Below are positions 43,915-55,438 of a stretch of 64,000 bases of DNA, piece by piece. Below the pieces are notes generated by a model. It did no database searches and was not told where the DNA came from. It saw only the letters and a list, made by a program, of their open reading frames with translations. Within the stretch, counting starts at the first letter, position 1, and every line of letters begins with the position of its first letter. The translations under genes were made by a program, and so were the position numbers. Source of the DNA: Amblyomma americanum (Eukaryota > Arthropoda > Arachnida > Ixodida > Ixodidae); NCBI RefSeq assembly GCF_052857255.1, contig NC_135497.1, positions 188,843,326-188,907,325 on the forward strand, written 5' to 3'.

Positions 43915-44580
43915 GCTTTACAGAACAGGTGAAAAGGCTGCTTTTGGCTGGTTACCCACTTGAACTTGTGACATCTGTTGCTCAGTCTACCCTAAGGAAG
44001 AGTGTATCTTGAGCCGGAACACGCGACGGCCTGGTGTCAGGCACATGTCGCAAACATGTCTCGTTGATTCCTTATCTACATGGCATCTCACAAAAGCTGA
44101 AATAAGTTGAAAAAAAGTAGACGTCAGTGTGTTGTTCTCGGCGCCTGATCGTGTGGCTGGCTTGTGCCGAGCCGTAAATAGAGGAAATGACAAGCAGGCT
44201 AAGTGCACCACGAAGCACCAGCAGCGCTTCGTCGCTTGTAATCAGGCTGTTGTTTATTCCATTCTGCTGTCCTGCGGTGGACAGTATGTAGGACATCTGG
44301 ACAGTGTCTTAATGAAAGATTAAAAGAACACCGTTGCAAAGTTTCACGAGTGAAATCTGGTCGCCTCTGCATTCACTGCCGAGATTGTGAAGAAGCAAAA
44401 AAGCAGAAAAAACAACGCGTGCCACGGTACAGTGATACCGCAGTTGTTGCAGGAAATCTTGACCAGTGCACGCGAGATATAATTGAGGCTCTGAAGATTA
44501 GAAGGCTGGGGAATTCGTGTGTCATCTTCCCTTCAACTGCACTGCATGACAAGGAACTCTCACTTCCGGGGGAAGCATAA
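43915..44580 (+). pseudogene. Penelope-like element linker and GIY-YIG nuclease
   Basis: Plus-strand pieces match the Penelope C-terminal order: FTEQVKRLLLAGYPLELVTS, IPYLHGISQKLK, VLFSAPDRVAGLCRAVNRGN, FVACNQAVVYSILLSCGGQY then VGHLD (GIY-YIG with Ile-Gly to Val-Gly), and LCIHCRDC, then AGNLDQCTRDIIEALKIRRL to LPGEA at 44578. Stops at 44013 and 44321 break it. The domain order completes the RT part at 39.6-40.9 kb. Confidence 0.8.
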
Positions 44581-45635
44581 TAATTGTATTGGCTTTGTCC
44601 TGAGCATTTGTCTTTCTTGTTATTGTATTTTTGTTCTTTACGTGGATGTACTAAATCATTTTCGCCTCATTTGTGTATTTATTCTCAATGTCGCGGAAAT
44701 GAATCCTTCAATTTATAGTCCGCGCTGGGTTTCTTCGCCCATGCGGCTGGTGGTAAAGTGTGACAAGCATTTGACTAGGCGCTATAAAATTTTCGTGCTC
44801 AGCTTATTGCAGTTAGTAACGGCACTCAATCCACTGGAATCCATGTATGATATCCGTAGTTAATGTTACAAGGCACGCATGTCCCTGGGCTCCGGCCCTG
44901 ATCGAATTACTGACACCTGCCACGCATATTTTGCGCGTCACATTCCGGAGTTTTTACAAAAATTGTCGTGCGCAAGACCGGTTCGCCATTGGCCGGGTCT
45001 GTGCCCTAGCTGATGATGATATAGCCAGTGGCTAAGCCACCGGTCATTCATTAATTGATCTGAAATACGATGGACACGAACGGCTTTATGAATTTGGCCC
45101 TTGTTAGTCTGGCTCACCGCCTTGTGACTGCTTCGGTGCATCTTTGGTTATCATGCGCTGAGCTTCCTTTTTGTAGTATACCTTTTCATTCGTGGTTACC
45201 TATGCCAAAAGCATGATCTTGAAAGCAGCTTCTATATCCATTTCACGCAGAAACGTGTTTAAAAAACGTAAACCTGCTTCTGCGTTCTCTACCGATATCT
45301 ACAAATTTATGTTGCGAGTAAAGCACTGAGCACATCTTGCTTCACAATACTAACACAAAACGAAACGTACAGAGATGCAATAGATTGAAAACATGAGAAT
45401 AATAAGAGGTCCAATTGATTGTTGGTAACCTCATTATTTTATTAATTCGCTTACTTATTTTAACCTAACAGCCTGAGTAGGCAGTTCATTGAAGGGGTGC
45501 CCGGCCTTCGTTATTAAACCCACTTAGAATAATTTATTGTATTGAATTCGCACGTATTTGTTTGAGAAAGTGCTCTTCGCACGCCTGTAACAGTCTTTTC
45601 TCCTGGTCTGTTCACTCGAATACTTTTTCTGACCT
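44581..45635. other. Penelope 3' region and AT-rich intergenic sequence
   Basis: Contains TGATATAGCCAGTGGCTAAG then CCACCGGTC near 45017, a small hairpin. No gene was found. Confidence 0.4.
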
Positions 45636-45883
45636 AGCCGCCGCGGTATACTTCAGTAGTTATGACGCTCGGCTGCTGGCCCGAAATACGCGGGTTCGAT
45701 TCCGGACACGGCGGTCGGATTTCGACGGAGGCGAAATTCTAGAGGCCCATGTACTCCACGATGTCAGTGCACGTTTAAGAACCCCATGTGGTCGAAATTT
45801 CCGGAGCCCTTCACTACGGCGCCCCTCATAGCCTGAGTCGCTTTGGGACGTTAAACCCCCATACATCAAATCTAAATCAAATC
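45636..45883 (+). repeat. Ruka-type tRNA-derived SINE, copy 1
   Basis: The head GCCGCCGCGGTATACTTCAG contains a tRNA-like A-box/B-box (GGGTTCGATTCC). The core has GGAGGCGAAATTCTAGAGGC and GATGTCAGTGCACGTTTAAG. The 3' end is GCCTGAGTCGCTTTGGGACG then TTAAACCCCCATA with an AAATC tail. Confidence 0.88.
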
Positions 45884-46894
45884 ATTGGTCCTGACAACGC
45901 TCTTAGAATAACAGCAATTTATATGGCTCCCTTCATTAACAGCAATTTTTATTGCTCACTTGCCTGTAAACTTCGGTGGCTGAATTCATTTGCCGATAAA
46001 TCACACCAGCAGGTGATTTGCACGATTTGGGGCGTTATGTAAACTGTGGAACGTATTTTTATCAGCGCTAGAGTAGAGTTGATTTTCTACTCTCCGATAT
46101 TGGCATACGAAATGTTCTAGTCAGGTATGCCCAACTACTGAAGAATAGGCTATATAGGCTGAAGAATAGGCTATAGCCAGATTGCTGTATTAAAGTGTTT
46201 CTTTTCCTACCGGGCTGCATTAATTGCCGGGACGTTTTCTTAGCTCTCTGATGACAATAGTTCGTAACTATTAATTCCAATGCGTGAATACCTGGCTGCC
46301 GGTATCCATCGATCTGTATTGTGACAGCGACTGGCGTTTTCACGCATTTCCGTGTGCGATCCCACCAGAGGTCAGCGACGTGCTCATCCCCAGTTTTTAA
46401 GCACGAAATGGGGCAGTCGCTGTACTCCATGCAGCGGCAGTGGCTCATAGTAGCCACCAATCTCACGAAGACACTGCCTTCGCGATCATTTTTACTCATT
46501 GACGATGCGGTGTTCGGCCGTGTTCAACCCCGCCGCCCAATAGCTAAGAGTGCATGCGAGCAACCTCCTAATAATACCGGTTGTTAAATCACCGTGGTAA
46601 GTACGAGGTTGCTTGTAGCTCAATCGCGGTGCAAATATCATCAGCTTTTCAAACAGAGAAGTGACAAAACGCTACCCATCAGCTTAGCTACATCCTTTAC
46701 GACCGATCTAGGAAGACGCGCTCACCTAAGTCATTGCGGATGAGCTCCGGAAGATGTTCCGTCACCCAAAGCCTCAGCAGGCTAAAAAAAAAGTCACTAG
46801 GAGGCGATCACCAGGGCTCACTGGCCTTAACGTGGACTTGTGCTAGAAGCCAATCTCGTAACCTTTCTACGGTGCCCGAGAAACAGAATTGCAA

Positions 46895-47125
46895 ATTGTG
46901 GAATTTAACGTCACGAAGTGACACATGGGCTACGAGGGACGTCAGAATGCAGGGCTCCAGATTAATTTGGATTACCTGGAGTTCTCTAACGCGCGCTGCC
47001 GCCGCACAACACACGGGCAGTTTTGTATTTCGCCTCCATCGAAATATGGCCGCCGTGGCCGGGATCGAAAGCGTGACATTGGGATCAGCAGCTGAACGCC
47101 AAATCCACTGAGCCACTGCAGCGGG
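46895..47125 (-). repeat. Ruka-type SINE, diverged copy
   Basis: Minus-strand copy. It keeps ACACACGGGCAGTTTTGTAT then TTCGCCTCCATCGAAAT, the GGCCGGGATCGAA B-box and a GCCACTGCAGCGGG head. It is more diverged than the other copies. Confidence 0.72.
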
Positions 47126-47805
47126 TGGTGCCTGAGAAACGCGTTGCGGTGCTGTTAACCTAGTAAACGTTAAACAGTAAGCATGAAACAGCTGCGTGAA
47201 AAATCGTGTCATACGTGTTCCGGTTAGATACGCAGGTGAGACAAGACGGCTTGCCTGATCAGGCACTGAGCGGGAGACTTACCCCATCGCTTTCGCTACA
47301 AGGGGGACCACGACGAAAATACTGCCACTGCACGATGCAAGCGAGAACAAACAATGCAAGTAATTCATTTCATTTATTTACACATACAGCTAATCCTATT
47401 TGGGATTGTGGGAGGAGGGCGCGGTTGTGTTGAAGATATAACGGTCTATTACGAGAATATTCAATTGGTCATAACGTTAAGAGAAAACAAAAAATGATAA
47501 AATGCAAACACAACAAAGCTGTAACGTAAATAACCAAATAACACATGAAAAATGTCGAAAACAATGCTGCTTAATGGAATATACACAAGGGAGAATACAA
47601 TAAATATTGTGCACGTACACTGCAAAGGGATAAACGCGGTATTGGAAGTTAGTTTATTTAATGCTGCGTAGAATAAATAAAAGTTGAAGCATGAAAAACC
47701 TGCACTACAGTGTAGGTATAGTGTAGGCCAGTGTATGATAATCACGAAACAGAACAACCCGGGAAATTATTAGGTAATAAGACGACATAATGTCCACTGC
47801 AAAAA

Positions 47806-48040
47806 GGCCCCCACGGTGGTTGAGTGGTTATGGCGCTCGGCTGCTGGCCTGAAAGACGCGTGTTCGATCCCGGCCGCGGCGGTCGAATTTCGGTGGAGGC
47901 GAAATTCTAGAGGCCCGTGTACTGTGCGATGTCAGTGCACGTTAAAGAACCCCAGGTGGTCGAAATTTCTGGAGCCCTTCACTACGGCGTCTCTCATAGC
48001 CTGAGTCGCTTTGGGACGTTGAACCCCCATAAACTAAACT
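47806..48040 (+). repeat. Ruka-type SINE, copy 2
   Basis: Near-consensus copy: CCACGGTGGTTGAGTGGTTA head (A-box), GTGTTCGATCCCGGCC (B-box), GAAATTCTAGAGGCCCGTGT core and CTCATAGCCTGAGTCGCTTT tail, followed by AACTAAACT. Confidence 0.9.
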
Positions 48041-48059
48041 GTCCAGTGCAAAAATTACA

Positions 48060-49002
48060 GGATTGTCCTTGTCTGCTTCTGAGAGGAAATGCGAAAGCCT
48101 TTCCCTGCCATCTTTCTTCCTCCATTTTTCATTTTTTTCTGCCATTTTGTGTTTCATTTTGATTCTTGGTTTTATTTATTTATTTTTTAATGATTTTACT
48201 TTTTCTTTTGTTATTTTGGTTTTGTTTTATTTATATTTTTTCCTTTTTATTTCATTACATATGTGTAGCTTAAGAACTGTTGCGTAGTGAACTTTTGCAT
48301 TTTTGTTTTATTTACCGTAAACTTATGATTGACAGCGGACGACTTCCGTCTACATCTTCCGTCCGCGCCACTCATGAGCCAAGAAAGGCTTAAGCCTTAA
48401 TATTAAATGTTTTCAGTGATGAACTATGTTAGTAATGGATTAAGTAGGGCAACAGTCATGAGTCATCCTCTACTGAGCCCATTCTATACTTGCTAGTGGG
48501 AGAAATGAGTACCTAAAGCAGTCATTATGGAAAAGATACTCACAATGTGAATGTTTATGACGCGTTGGTTTTGCTTCGGAAAGGGAAATATATTTTACTG
48601 TGTCGAGTTTTAGGTGGCGAATTATTATAGTTGATACACGATTTCAGCTACGCGAGTTTAGCACGATCCTGCAATGATTTGGTTCCTTCTGTTCTCGTTA
48701 TTTAAGTAGGCGAATCAGTCATTTTGTATTTGTAAAATATAAACTTCCCTGCTTTTCTATGAGCTGCTTCGAGTTTAGTTATATCTTGATTAGTATTATG
48801 AAACAGCTAATGCAAGTAACGCAGGCAAGAAGACATGCTAGCTTTAGAAGGGAAGCTCCTTTCTTACTCGATGTGTGCGTCTCAAATAAGCTTATGCGCG
48901 GTGGAAAGCAACAGTCTGACATAAAAGAGAGCCTGTCAGTGAAGGTTTCATCTTCCAAGAGCTGTCGCTATGTGCTTGTGAACCGTTCCTCCTCCCGTGC
49001 AG
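48060..49002. other. T-rich then mixed sequence
   Basis: T-rich low-complexity sequence at 48110-48260. No gene was found before the sushi relic. Confidence 0.5.
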
Positions 49003-49097
49003 AATGTATGGAGCCACCAAGCCTGTTCATCCACCTCCAAGTGCAGCAAGCAGGGGAGTTCCAGGAAGAGTTTCCCGTAGGCTCCACGCTCACGTGA
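49003..49097 (+). pseudogene. Sushi (CCP) exon relic 1
   Basis: After CCTCCCGTGCAG the frame, entered at phase 1, reads CMEPPSLFIHLQVQQAGEFQ then EEFPVGSTLT and stops at TGA 49095-49097. Cys-x-x-Pro-Pro near the start and Phe-x-Val-Gly-Ser-Thr-Leu-Thr before the second Cys position are the first half of a sushi domain. The second half is not in frame. Sushi modules mediate protein binding in complement-type and adhesion proteins. Weakest of the three relics. Confidence 0.4.
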
Positions 49098-49459
49098 TTA
49101 GATCTTCCTGATTTCACTTTCCTGTGTTTTCTGATGGAAACAGTGAGCGCAAATTGATGGTCTACAGCAAGATTTTCCTTAGTTTCCTTTGCGCACTGTC
49201 ATTATTCTGCTAACGCAAACGAATTCGGCTTTTGAGGGTCACAAGAGAAACATCTGCCGCTGACAAGGATGACTTCCTTTTAATCCTGAAGATTAGAAAC
49301 CTAAGGCGACTTCCATGACCACAATTGCACGAACGTGCTCAAAAGAAAACGAGGAATTTGATTCCTTTAATACTAGGCACCCGAAACTGAGCACCTTATT
49401 TCGTTATTGTCATGTTGACAATGAGCAGTGAAAATCTCGCCGATGAAATGAGGCAATAG

Positions 49460-49788
49460 TTAAAGGGACCCTCAAAATGATTTCGTTGCGCATACTCTAG
49501 TGTGACAGACCTGTAGAGGTGGTTCGAGTCAGATTTGAAAGCTCTGCGTGGACCCTACAAAAGCTCGCCCAGTTTGCCCACTGACGTCATCGGGGGGGGG
49601 GGGGGGGAGGGACGGTGAGGTATCGCCCTAGTCGGTTGTGAGCTACAGCGAGCAACGATTAAAAAATTAGTTCTAAATTATAGGGACCATGCAGAGCTTT
49701 CACATTTGACTGGAATACCCACAAAGACCACATCTACAGATCTATTGCACTAGAATATGCCCCAACAATCACTTCAGTGTCCCTTTAA
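49460..49788. mobile_element. TTAAAGGGAC-type MITE
   Basis: The left TTAAAGGGACCCTCAAAATG and the right end reversed TTAAAGGGACACTGAAGTGA start arms of over 100 bases that stay alignable (CTAGTG, CTGTAGA-GTGGT, CAAAT/GATTTGAAAGCTCTGC, TGG-CCCTA). The centre has a 16-base G run (49592-49607). A piggyBac-type origin is possible because of the TTAA, but not shown. Confidence 0.85.
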
Positions 49789-49789
49789 G

Positions 49790-49945
49790 TTTAGTGTAGG
49801 TAGGAGTATGTCAGGTTTAGCGTCTCGAAGCTGCCCGTGGGCTTTGAGGGCCGCCGTAGTGGAGTTCTCCGCATCTCTTTCGGACATCTTTAGCGTGCAC
49901 CGATAGTCGCACAGCACAATGGCGTTTTTGCACTGCGGCCACCCA
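49790..49945 (-). repeat. Ruka-type SINE fragment
   Basis: Minus-strand pieces GTGCACCGATAGTCGCACAG and GGGCCGCCGTAGTGGAGTTC relate to the SINE core; the tRNA head is replaced by other sequence (GCGGCCACCC). It abuts the MITE. Confidence 0.55.
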
Positions 49946-50137
49946 AGTAGCGTTGAGCATTGCAATAATGTTATAAAATTCCAGTGCAAGTTGCAGTAAC
50001 GTTACATGTTGCATTAGAATCTCGGCTAATGTTAAAAATGAACAAATATACGTTTCATGGTGCATGGTAAACGTTCGTTTAACGTCAGAAGTGAACATGC
50101 TGATGCTGTGTTATAAATGTTATTTTAATTTTTTATT

Positions 50138-50373
50138 TAGTTTAGTTAACAGGGGTTTAACGTCCCAAAGCAACTCAGGCTATGAGAGACGCCGTAGTGA
50201 AGGGCTCCGGAAATTTCGACCACCTGGTGTTCTTTAACGTGCACTGACATCGCACAGTACACGGGCCTCTAGAATTTCGCCTCCACCGAAATTCGACCGC
50301 CGCGGCCAGGATCGAACCAGCGTCTTTCAGGCCAGCAGCCGAGCGTCATAACCACTCAGCCACCGCGGCGGCT
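50138..50373 (-). repeat. Ruka-type SINE with 16-base target duplication
   Basis: Full minus-strand copy: GGTTTAACGTCCCAAAGCAA (3' end) through GACATCGCACAGTACACGGG to AACCACTCAGCCACCGCGGC (head). It is flanked by a perfect 16-base direct repeat TTATTTTAATTTTTTA at 50120-50135 and 50374-50389, the mark of LINE-driven insertion. Confidence 0.93.
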
Positions 50374-50750
50374 TTATTTTAATTTTTTAATCATAACCAT
50401 AAACCAACAATACAAATTCTAACGTTATTATAATGTTCAAATCATAACCATAAAAAACTGCAAATGAATGTTTTCATGCATTGTGTCCCAGTAATGATGT
50501 TTTTCAACTGCAAGAATTTCCAAGTTACACATATGAGCTGATGCTTGCCGCAGCAATGTTTCATCACCCTGAAGAATTAAAATGTCTGAGGAACAAAGAG
50601 GCTGTGCCACGATTTGAAATAGCCTCGCAGCGTCGTTACCGGGCCAAATGTATGCCAAAGCCTGGCTCTGCTGCGCTTGAAATATATGTGTTTTTACAGG
50701 ATGGCAGCGCTCGCTGCTGACAAGGCATTCTGACTGTTGACTCTTCAAAC

Positions 50751-50852
50751 TTATAAACAAGGTTCTTGAATGACAAAGGTATGTTAAAATATTTGTCCTC
50801 AGCTTGGTTATTCATATCAGGACATGCAATATTGGCTGGTTTCCAACTGAAC
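50751..50852. repeat. Direct repeat of hAT-like interior (first copy)
   Basis: TATGTTAAAATATTTGTCCT then CAGCTTGGTTATTCATATC recurs at 51942-52050 (TATGTTAAAATATTTGTCCT then CAACTTGATTATTCATATC) over about 100 bases. Confidence 0.88.
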
Positions 50853-52361
50853 CAGGGGTGTAGCCAGTGGGGTGGCTTATGGGGCTTTAGCCCCTCTCGA
50901 AATTTTTTCGTACTGTTATGCACCGCTGACCAGAACAACCACCGGCGCTGGATATTATGCTAGATTTTGTCTACAATGTCTTTTTCACACTTGAAAAGAC
51001 ATTTCGGCGCGATCATTGCGAACTCGGGCTTGATTTCCTGGTAAGTAAAAAGCTGTGTTCCTTCAGGTCCGTAAAACGCGTAATTGGAAAAACATATGAC
51101 TATTCATTAGCCTTTAAAAGCACAGAAATCTTTGCCATTTATTGTAACAGTTAGCATCATGATCAAAGCTATCATGGGAATGCGAAAATTACGAGGACAT
51201 CAATTTGACCGACCTTGCTGATTAAAGCCCGGCCCACAATGCGTTTCTCTACAAACACTCTCGGATAGTGGGTAGTTCAACTTGTCGCATCATCCGTGAC
51301 TTTCGTATGTCCTTCCTTTTTTTTTCCTTTTTTAGCTACCTGCTTTTACTTCTTTTTTGAGCCAGACCAATACCCTTCTTTAATTTTCTGTGCAGACTGA
51401 TTGTTGCTACTTTGCAGGCAGGTAAACTACACATTTGCGTATTGATTTCTGCATTCTTCCCAATTATTCTATTCATATGGCGCTGTCGCGACTGCAGCAT
51501 GGCCCCAATACTTGTTACGATTTCTGCGATCAGAGTTTTATTCTTGCAGGATAGTCTGTCATTCTATGCGTAACGGTTACTATGTGTGATTGCGCAACAT
51601 GTTTACTTGGCTTGTTTGACATATTATATAGAGCAACTTTAACTTAGGTATGTAGATTTATGAGAGTATAGACGTATACTTAAATATCCTCTTTGCCATG
51701 TTTTGTTTCCAGCACTTTGTTTCCAGCGACGAATTTTTGCCCTTTCTCAAGCTGTGTCTTCGCACTTGTGATATTCCAGTGTATCTTCGCATTTCTAATG
51801 TATATTTGGCAGAACTCCTGCTTTTTATATGCGCTCTCTCTTGCGACTATAATTTCGGTGCAATTACTTACAATACACCCGCCCGCGCAATACATTGGAA
51901 CGAAGGAAAGCGTCACTGAGATTTCTTCCTGGCAATTGCATATCTACAGAATTGTAAACAAGGTCTGGAATGACAAAGATATGTTAAAATATTTGTCCTC
52001 AACTTGATTATTCATATCAGGACATGCAATATTTGCTGGTTTCCACCTGAAATCGTTCTAAAATTCATGAGACATTTTCTTTACTTACTAAATAGACAAA
52101 AAAGATGGAAGCATTCATATCAGAATTATTTCTGTCACAGTTTTTGGGGCATACGAATATATTCTTTTATAAAAAATACATATTTTACTAGTCTTAAAAG
52201 TGCGTAGCGTTCAAGAATTTGTTTTCAGCATCTAATACGCAAGCATTGAGAATAGCAATGCGATTATGATTCATGTTTTTGATAATTCTACAAATTCGAT
52301 GAGGAGGAGGCCGCGCTGCAACATGAGCCCCCCTCGAACAAAATTTCTGGCTACGCCACTG
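50853..52361. mobile_element. hAT-like (Tip100-style) element
   Basis: The left end CAGGGGTGTAGCCAG and the reversed right end CAGTGGCGTAGCCAG then AAATTTTGTTCGAGG are inverted repeats of the CAGNGGCGTAGCCAG type found in hAT/Tip100 families. No transposase motif was seen in 1.5 kb, and no 8-base duplication at the exact ends. A repeat of its interior sits outside its left end, so this is a composite of two copies. Confidence 0.65.
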
Positions 52362-52379
52362 TTATAAACATAAGCGGAA

Positions 52380-54180
52380 AGCACTCCTCAATAGCTCTTG
52401 TAGGTACTGAGCCTTCTACCTGTGCGAATCGTCCCATTTCACATATCTCGTATTCAGTGAAACGCCTAATTAGCCTATCTATTTTTAGCGCTTGATGCAC
52501 AATGGCGTGCTGGGCAGTATACAAATTGCTAAGCACCACAATAAGCAGCAGTTTTCGTATGTGTAGAAGAGACAAGCGCCATGCAGCAACGGGCAAACTG
52601 GAATGGTTGCTTTTGTTGTTGCTGTTGTTTCGTGGGAATGCAATGTGAGAAAACACAGGGTACGCGCTGTCCTGCTGTTTCTTCGCTGCTGGTTTCGCCG
52701 TTGCTTGCGCTCATCTCTGCTGCCACTGCAGCGGTGGCCTATAGATGCGGGAATTGGTCACCAGTGCCTCCGGGTAGCCACCTGTGACGCAATGGGTACA
52801 AGCTTTCCCCTGGCCTGGTTCTTGGCTTCTCTGGAGTGCATATGGATCTTGGACCCATCTCGTATAAAGAAAAATAACATAAGATTGTGCCATGGCCCTG
52901 TTTGCCCAAAGCTGCCCTTGCGCGTGAAAATTCAACATCACCATCATCAATATTCTGATACCATCGACGTTTTTCAATTTGCTCAGTGGTAAGTTCTGAT
53001 GTGCACCACTGTTTCGCTGTAAACTTATAGCGCTTGCTTTACTTTTTTTTACGCCTTACCCTTGTGCGTGGTGTCTTGCGCAAATAGCTTTGTCGAAAGA
53101 TTGTGCGGGCGTCAATGAAACGTCATATTGCGTCTGTAGAAATGCACAGTGGGCTGAAGTTAATTCGAATTAGCCTAATTATACCATCCGGCCTATTCTA
53201 ACCGACGCTTTGGTCAAACATCGAGGACTTTAAAAATGCTTTCTTTAATTCGAAACGCGCATAATTAGAGAAAGAGTTAGGTCCCCTGCTAGTTCGAATT
53301 TAGAGAGTGGTCTGTGGAATCTTCACCCCTCATGCTAGCCATGTGATCGATTAGTTCAGGCCATATATACGGTAAACATTTTATCCGTTGCAGATCCATG
53401 ACAACACCTTATTAGGAAATTGTGTCACATGGCAGTGAAATCATTTATGCGCGATCCAAGTTTGCACAGCGCGCTGGACTGCGTACCAGCACTAAAGTGC
53501 GACCAATCGCTGCTTGATAATCTGGACGTATCGAAGCGAAGGACTATTCACATAAAAACGAAAATTTATGAAAGTAAAAGCAAGACAAGTCAATGTTTAA
53601 AATGAAAGTATAATCCCCTGACCTTGGCTGCAGTCGTCTAAGCTGCATTGTACACATGCAGCGTAGCATTTTTTGCCAGGATTAACTCAGCATCCTTCAA
53701 AGCTGTGTCGTTCAACGCAATTCTGGTGAAGACAAACCTTCGGCACAATTCTACCTGACGCCACACATGTTTTCCGCGGCCCACTGTCTCAGGCTAATCC
53801 TACTAAAGGTCGGTATTTGTATCGCCTGCTTTAGTAGCTCGAAAATGCACGTCGAGCGAATGCACCTGAAGCATTGAGTTTACTGAGAACGAACCATCAC
53901 AGTGTGTCGTGTCAGCGGTACGTTCTCCACCCTGTCATGGTTGCAAGTGCTCCCTTGCGTTGTGAAGGTACCGTTGTGGGCCGGGATACACACCGAGGGA
54001 GGTCGATACTTGGAATGGAACCTGCCTCAAGAAAGAAGACGGGTCACTGTACTGGGATATCGGCTCACACGACTGCAGACGTATGTAGGACACTTTTTTA
54101 ATGCGCTATCATTACTGGACGCAGTGAGTGATTTCAGCGATGTGTTCTTGTTCGTCTGCATCAATACATAGGACGTTCTT
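52380..54180. other. No gene recognised
   Basis: Mixed sequence. TTAATTCGAATTAGCCTAAT then TATACC (53160-53185) and GAATTCGAAAC-type blocks around 53250 are probably a Tigger-like relic. No coding domain found. Confidence 0.4.
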
Positions 54181-54188
54181 GTGGGCTA

Positions 54189-54294
54189 GTTGGTTCATAG
54201 TTCCAGAAGAAAACACCACGGGCGCAGTGTGTTCCTTGTTTCCTGTGTCCTCGTCTTTTGCTCAGTTTTAACCGTTCTGGAACTGTGAACCAAC
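54189..54294. repeat. Terminal-hairpin repeat
   Basis: GTTGGTTCATAGTTCCAGAA is inverted at TTCTGGAACTGTGAACCAAC with one mismatch. The loop contains AACACCACGGGCGCAGTGTG and CCTGTGTCCTCGTC. Confidence 0.8.
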
Positions 54295-54876
54295 AGTTGT
54301 GAATCGTGTTTACGAACTGCAATAAATCCACAGATTCATAGGCGGGTTATCCCGCTCCCCTGCAAGTAAACGCCGCTTAAGCCTGCATTTTATTTTTGCT
54401 GCGAATGTCGCCCGCATTACTTGATGCAGAAGCCACCTTTTTCTCTCTGCATAGCGAGTGGGGAGTGTCGACATTTACCGCATGTAATGCTTGGCATTTC
54501 GCATGCGTTATTCGCCTGCCTTCCCCTTACTCTCCCCTGTCCAGAGTTTGGCATGTCTAAAACACACTGCTTCCTGTTTGAATCAAGATTGCTACATGGC
54601 TACATGCAGCGGGACTAAAATTTTGCACAGGCTACGAAAATGTCTTGAAACTTAACAGGATTTGCGCTTTGTTCAATGAGACATGCTGACGGACAAAAAG
54701 AACATTGCGACTGAAAACATAACCCGCAATATACTTAACCTGCTCATCGCGCAATGCACACAAAGCCGCTGTGGGCAGTGTTGGAACGGTTGTACCGTTT
54801 TCTGAATATTACAGAAATAATTAAGCTTTCTCTGACCACAGTGTTTTCGTGTGACACGGAAGTACAGATAAGAGTT

Positions 54877-54979
54877 ATAGCGCTTAAAAGGACAACACAA
54901 AGCAAGCGAGATGGGACAGGCGACTGCCCCGTCGACTGCCCCGTCTCGCTTGCTATGTGTTGTCCTTTTCGGCGCTACA
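54877..54979. repeat. Terminal-hairpin repeat
   Basis: AGCGCTTAAAAGGACAACAC then AAAGCAAGCGAGATGGGACAGG is inverted as CCCCGTCTCGCTTGCTATGT then GTTGTCCTTTTCGGCGCT, with about 40-base arms. The loop has a tandem CGACTGCCCCGT. Confidence 0.85.
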
Positions 54980-55216
54980 AACTTTTTTTGGAAACATGCA
55001 CCACCTAGCCCCCCAAGAAGTATTACTCAAGCACAGACCCTAAATGTTATGCCGTCGAGCGACAAGGTCTTCGGGCGTCTCTTGTGTTTGAGGTCCAGCT
55101 CTGCACGGACCGAATTTGCTGCTGATGAAGCCGCAATCAAAAGCTAACACCATCTGTGAACAGAACACAGTTACGCCTTTCTGTGTCAGCTATAGTAAGC
55201 TCCTGGAGTTATTCAT

Positions 55217-55410
55217 ACATTTAACGCGATAGCATTAAGGGCCCCGTGTCGCAGAAAAGCCGGTGTCAGCGTCGGCGGCGTTGGCCGTGAGCGAAAAATC
55301 CCAGAAGCATTAATAAATAAAACCGAGTAGGAAATTGATCGAGTCCGGAAATCGAACCAAGGCCTCCGGAGTGCGAGACGAGCATGCTAACCACTCCGCC
55401 ACTCTAGCTC
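55217..55410 (-). repeat. tRNA-headed SINE, second family
   Basis: On the minus strand the head TAGAGTGGCGGAGTGGTTAG has a consensus A-box (TGGCGGAGTGG) and GGTTCGATTTCC a B-box. The body runs through TTATTTATTAATGCTTCTGG and TTTTTCGCTCACGGCCAACG to GGGCCCTTAATGCTATCGCG. A headless relative (GGCTGTGAGCGAAAAATCCC then GGAAGGATTAATAAATAAA) is at 56046-56092. Confidence 0.75.
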
Positions 55411-55438
55411 TTCTTTTCTTTATTGTCAAAAAAGAAAG

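Noticed and set aside
48759..49002. Upstream part of the 112-codon ORF as protein
   Set aside because: Only the part after the AG at 49002 resembles a sushi domain. The upstream part is probably intron read-through.
50751..52369. TTATAAAC at 50751-50758 and 52362-52369 as an 8-base hAT target duplication
   Set aside because: The left copy does not touch the left terminal repeat and belongs to the direct-repeat block (TTGTAAAC in its partner), so the match is probably chance.
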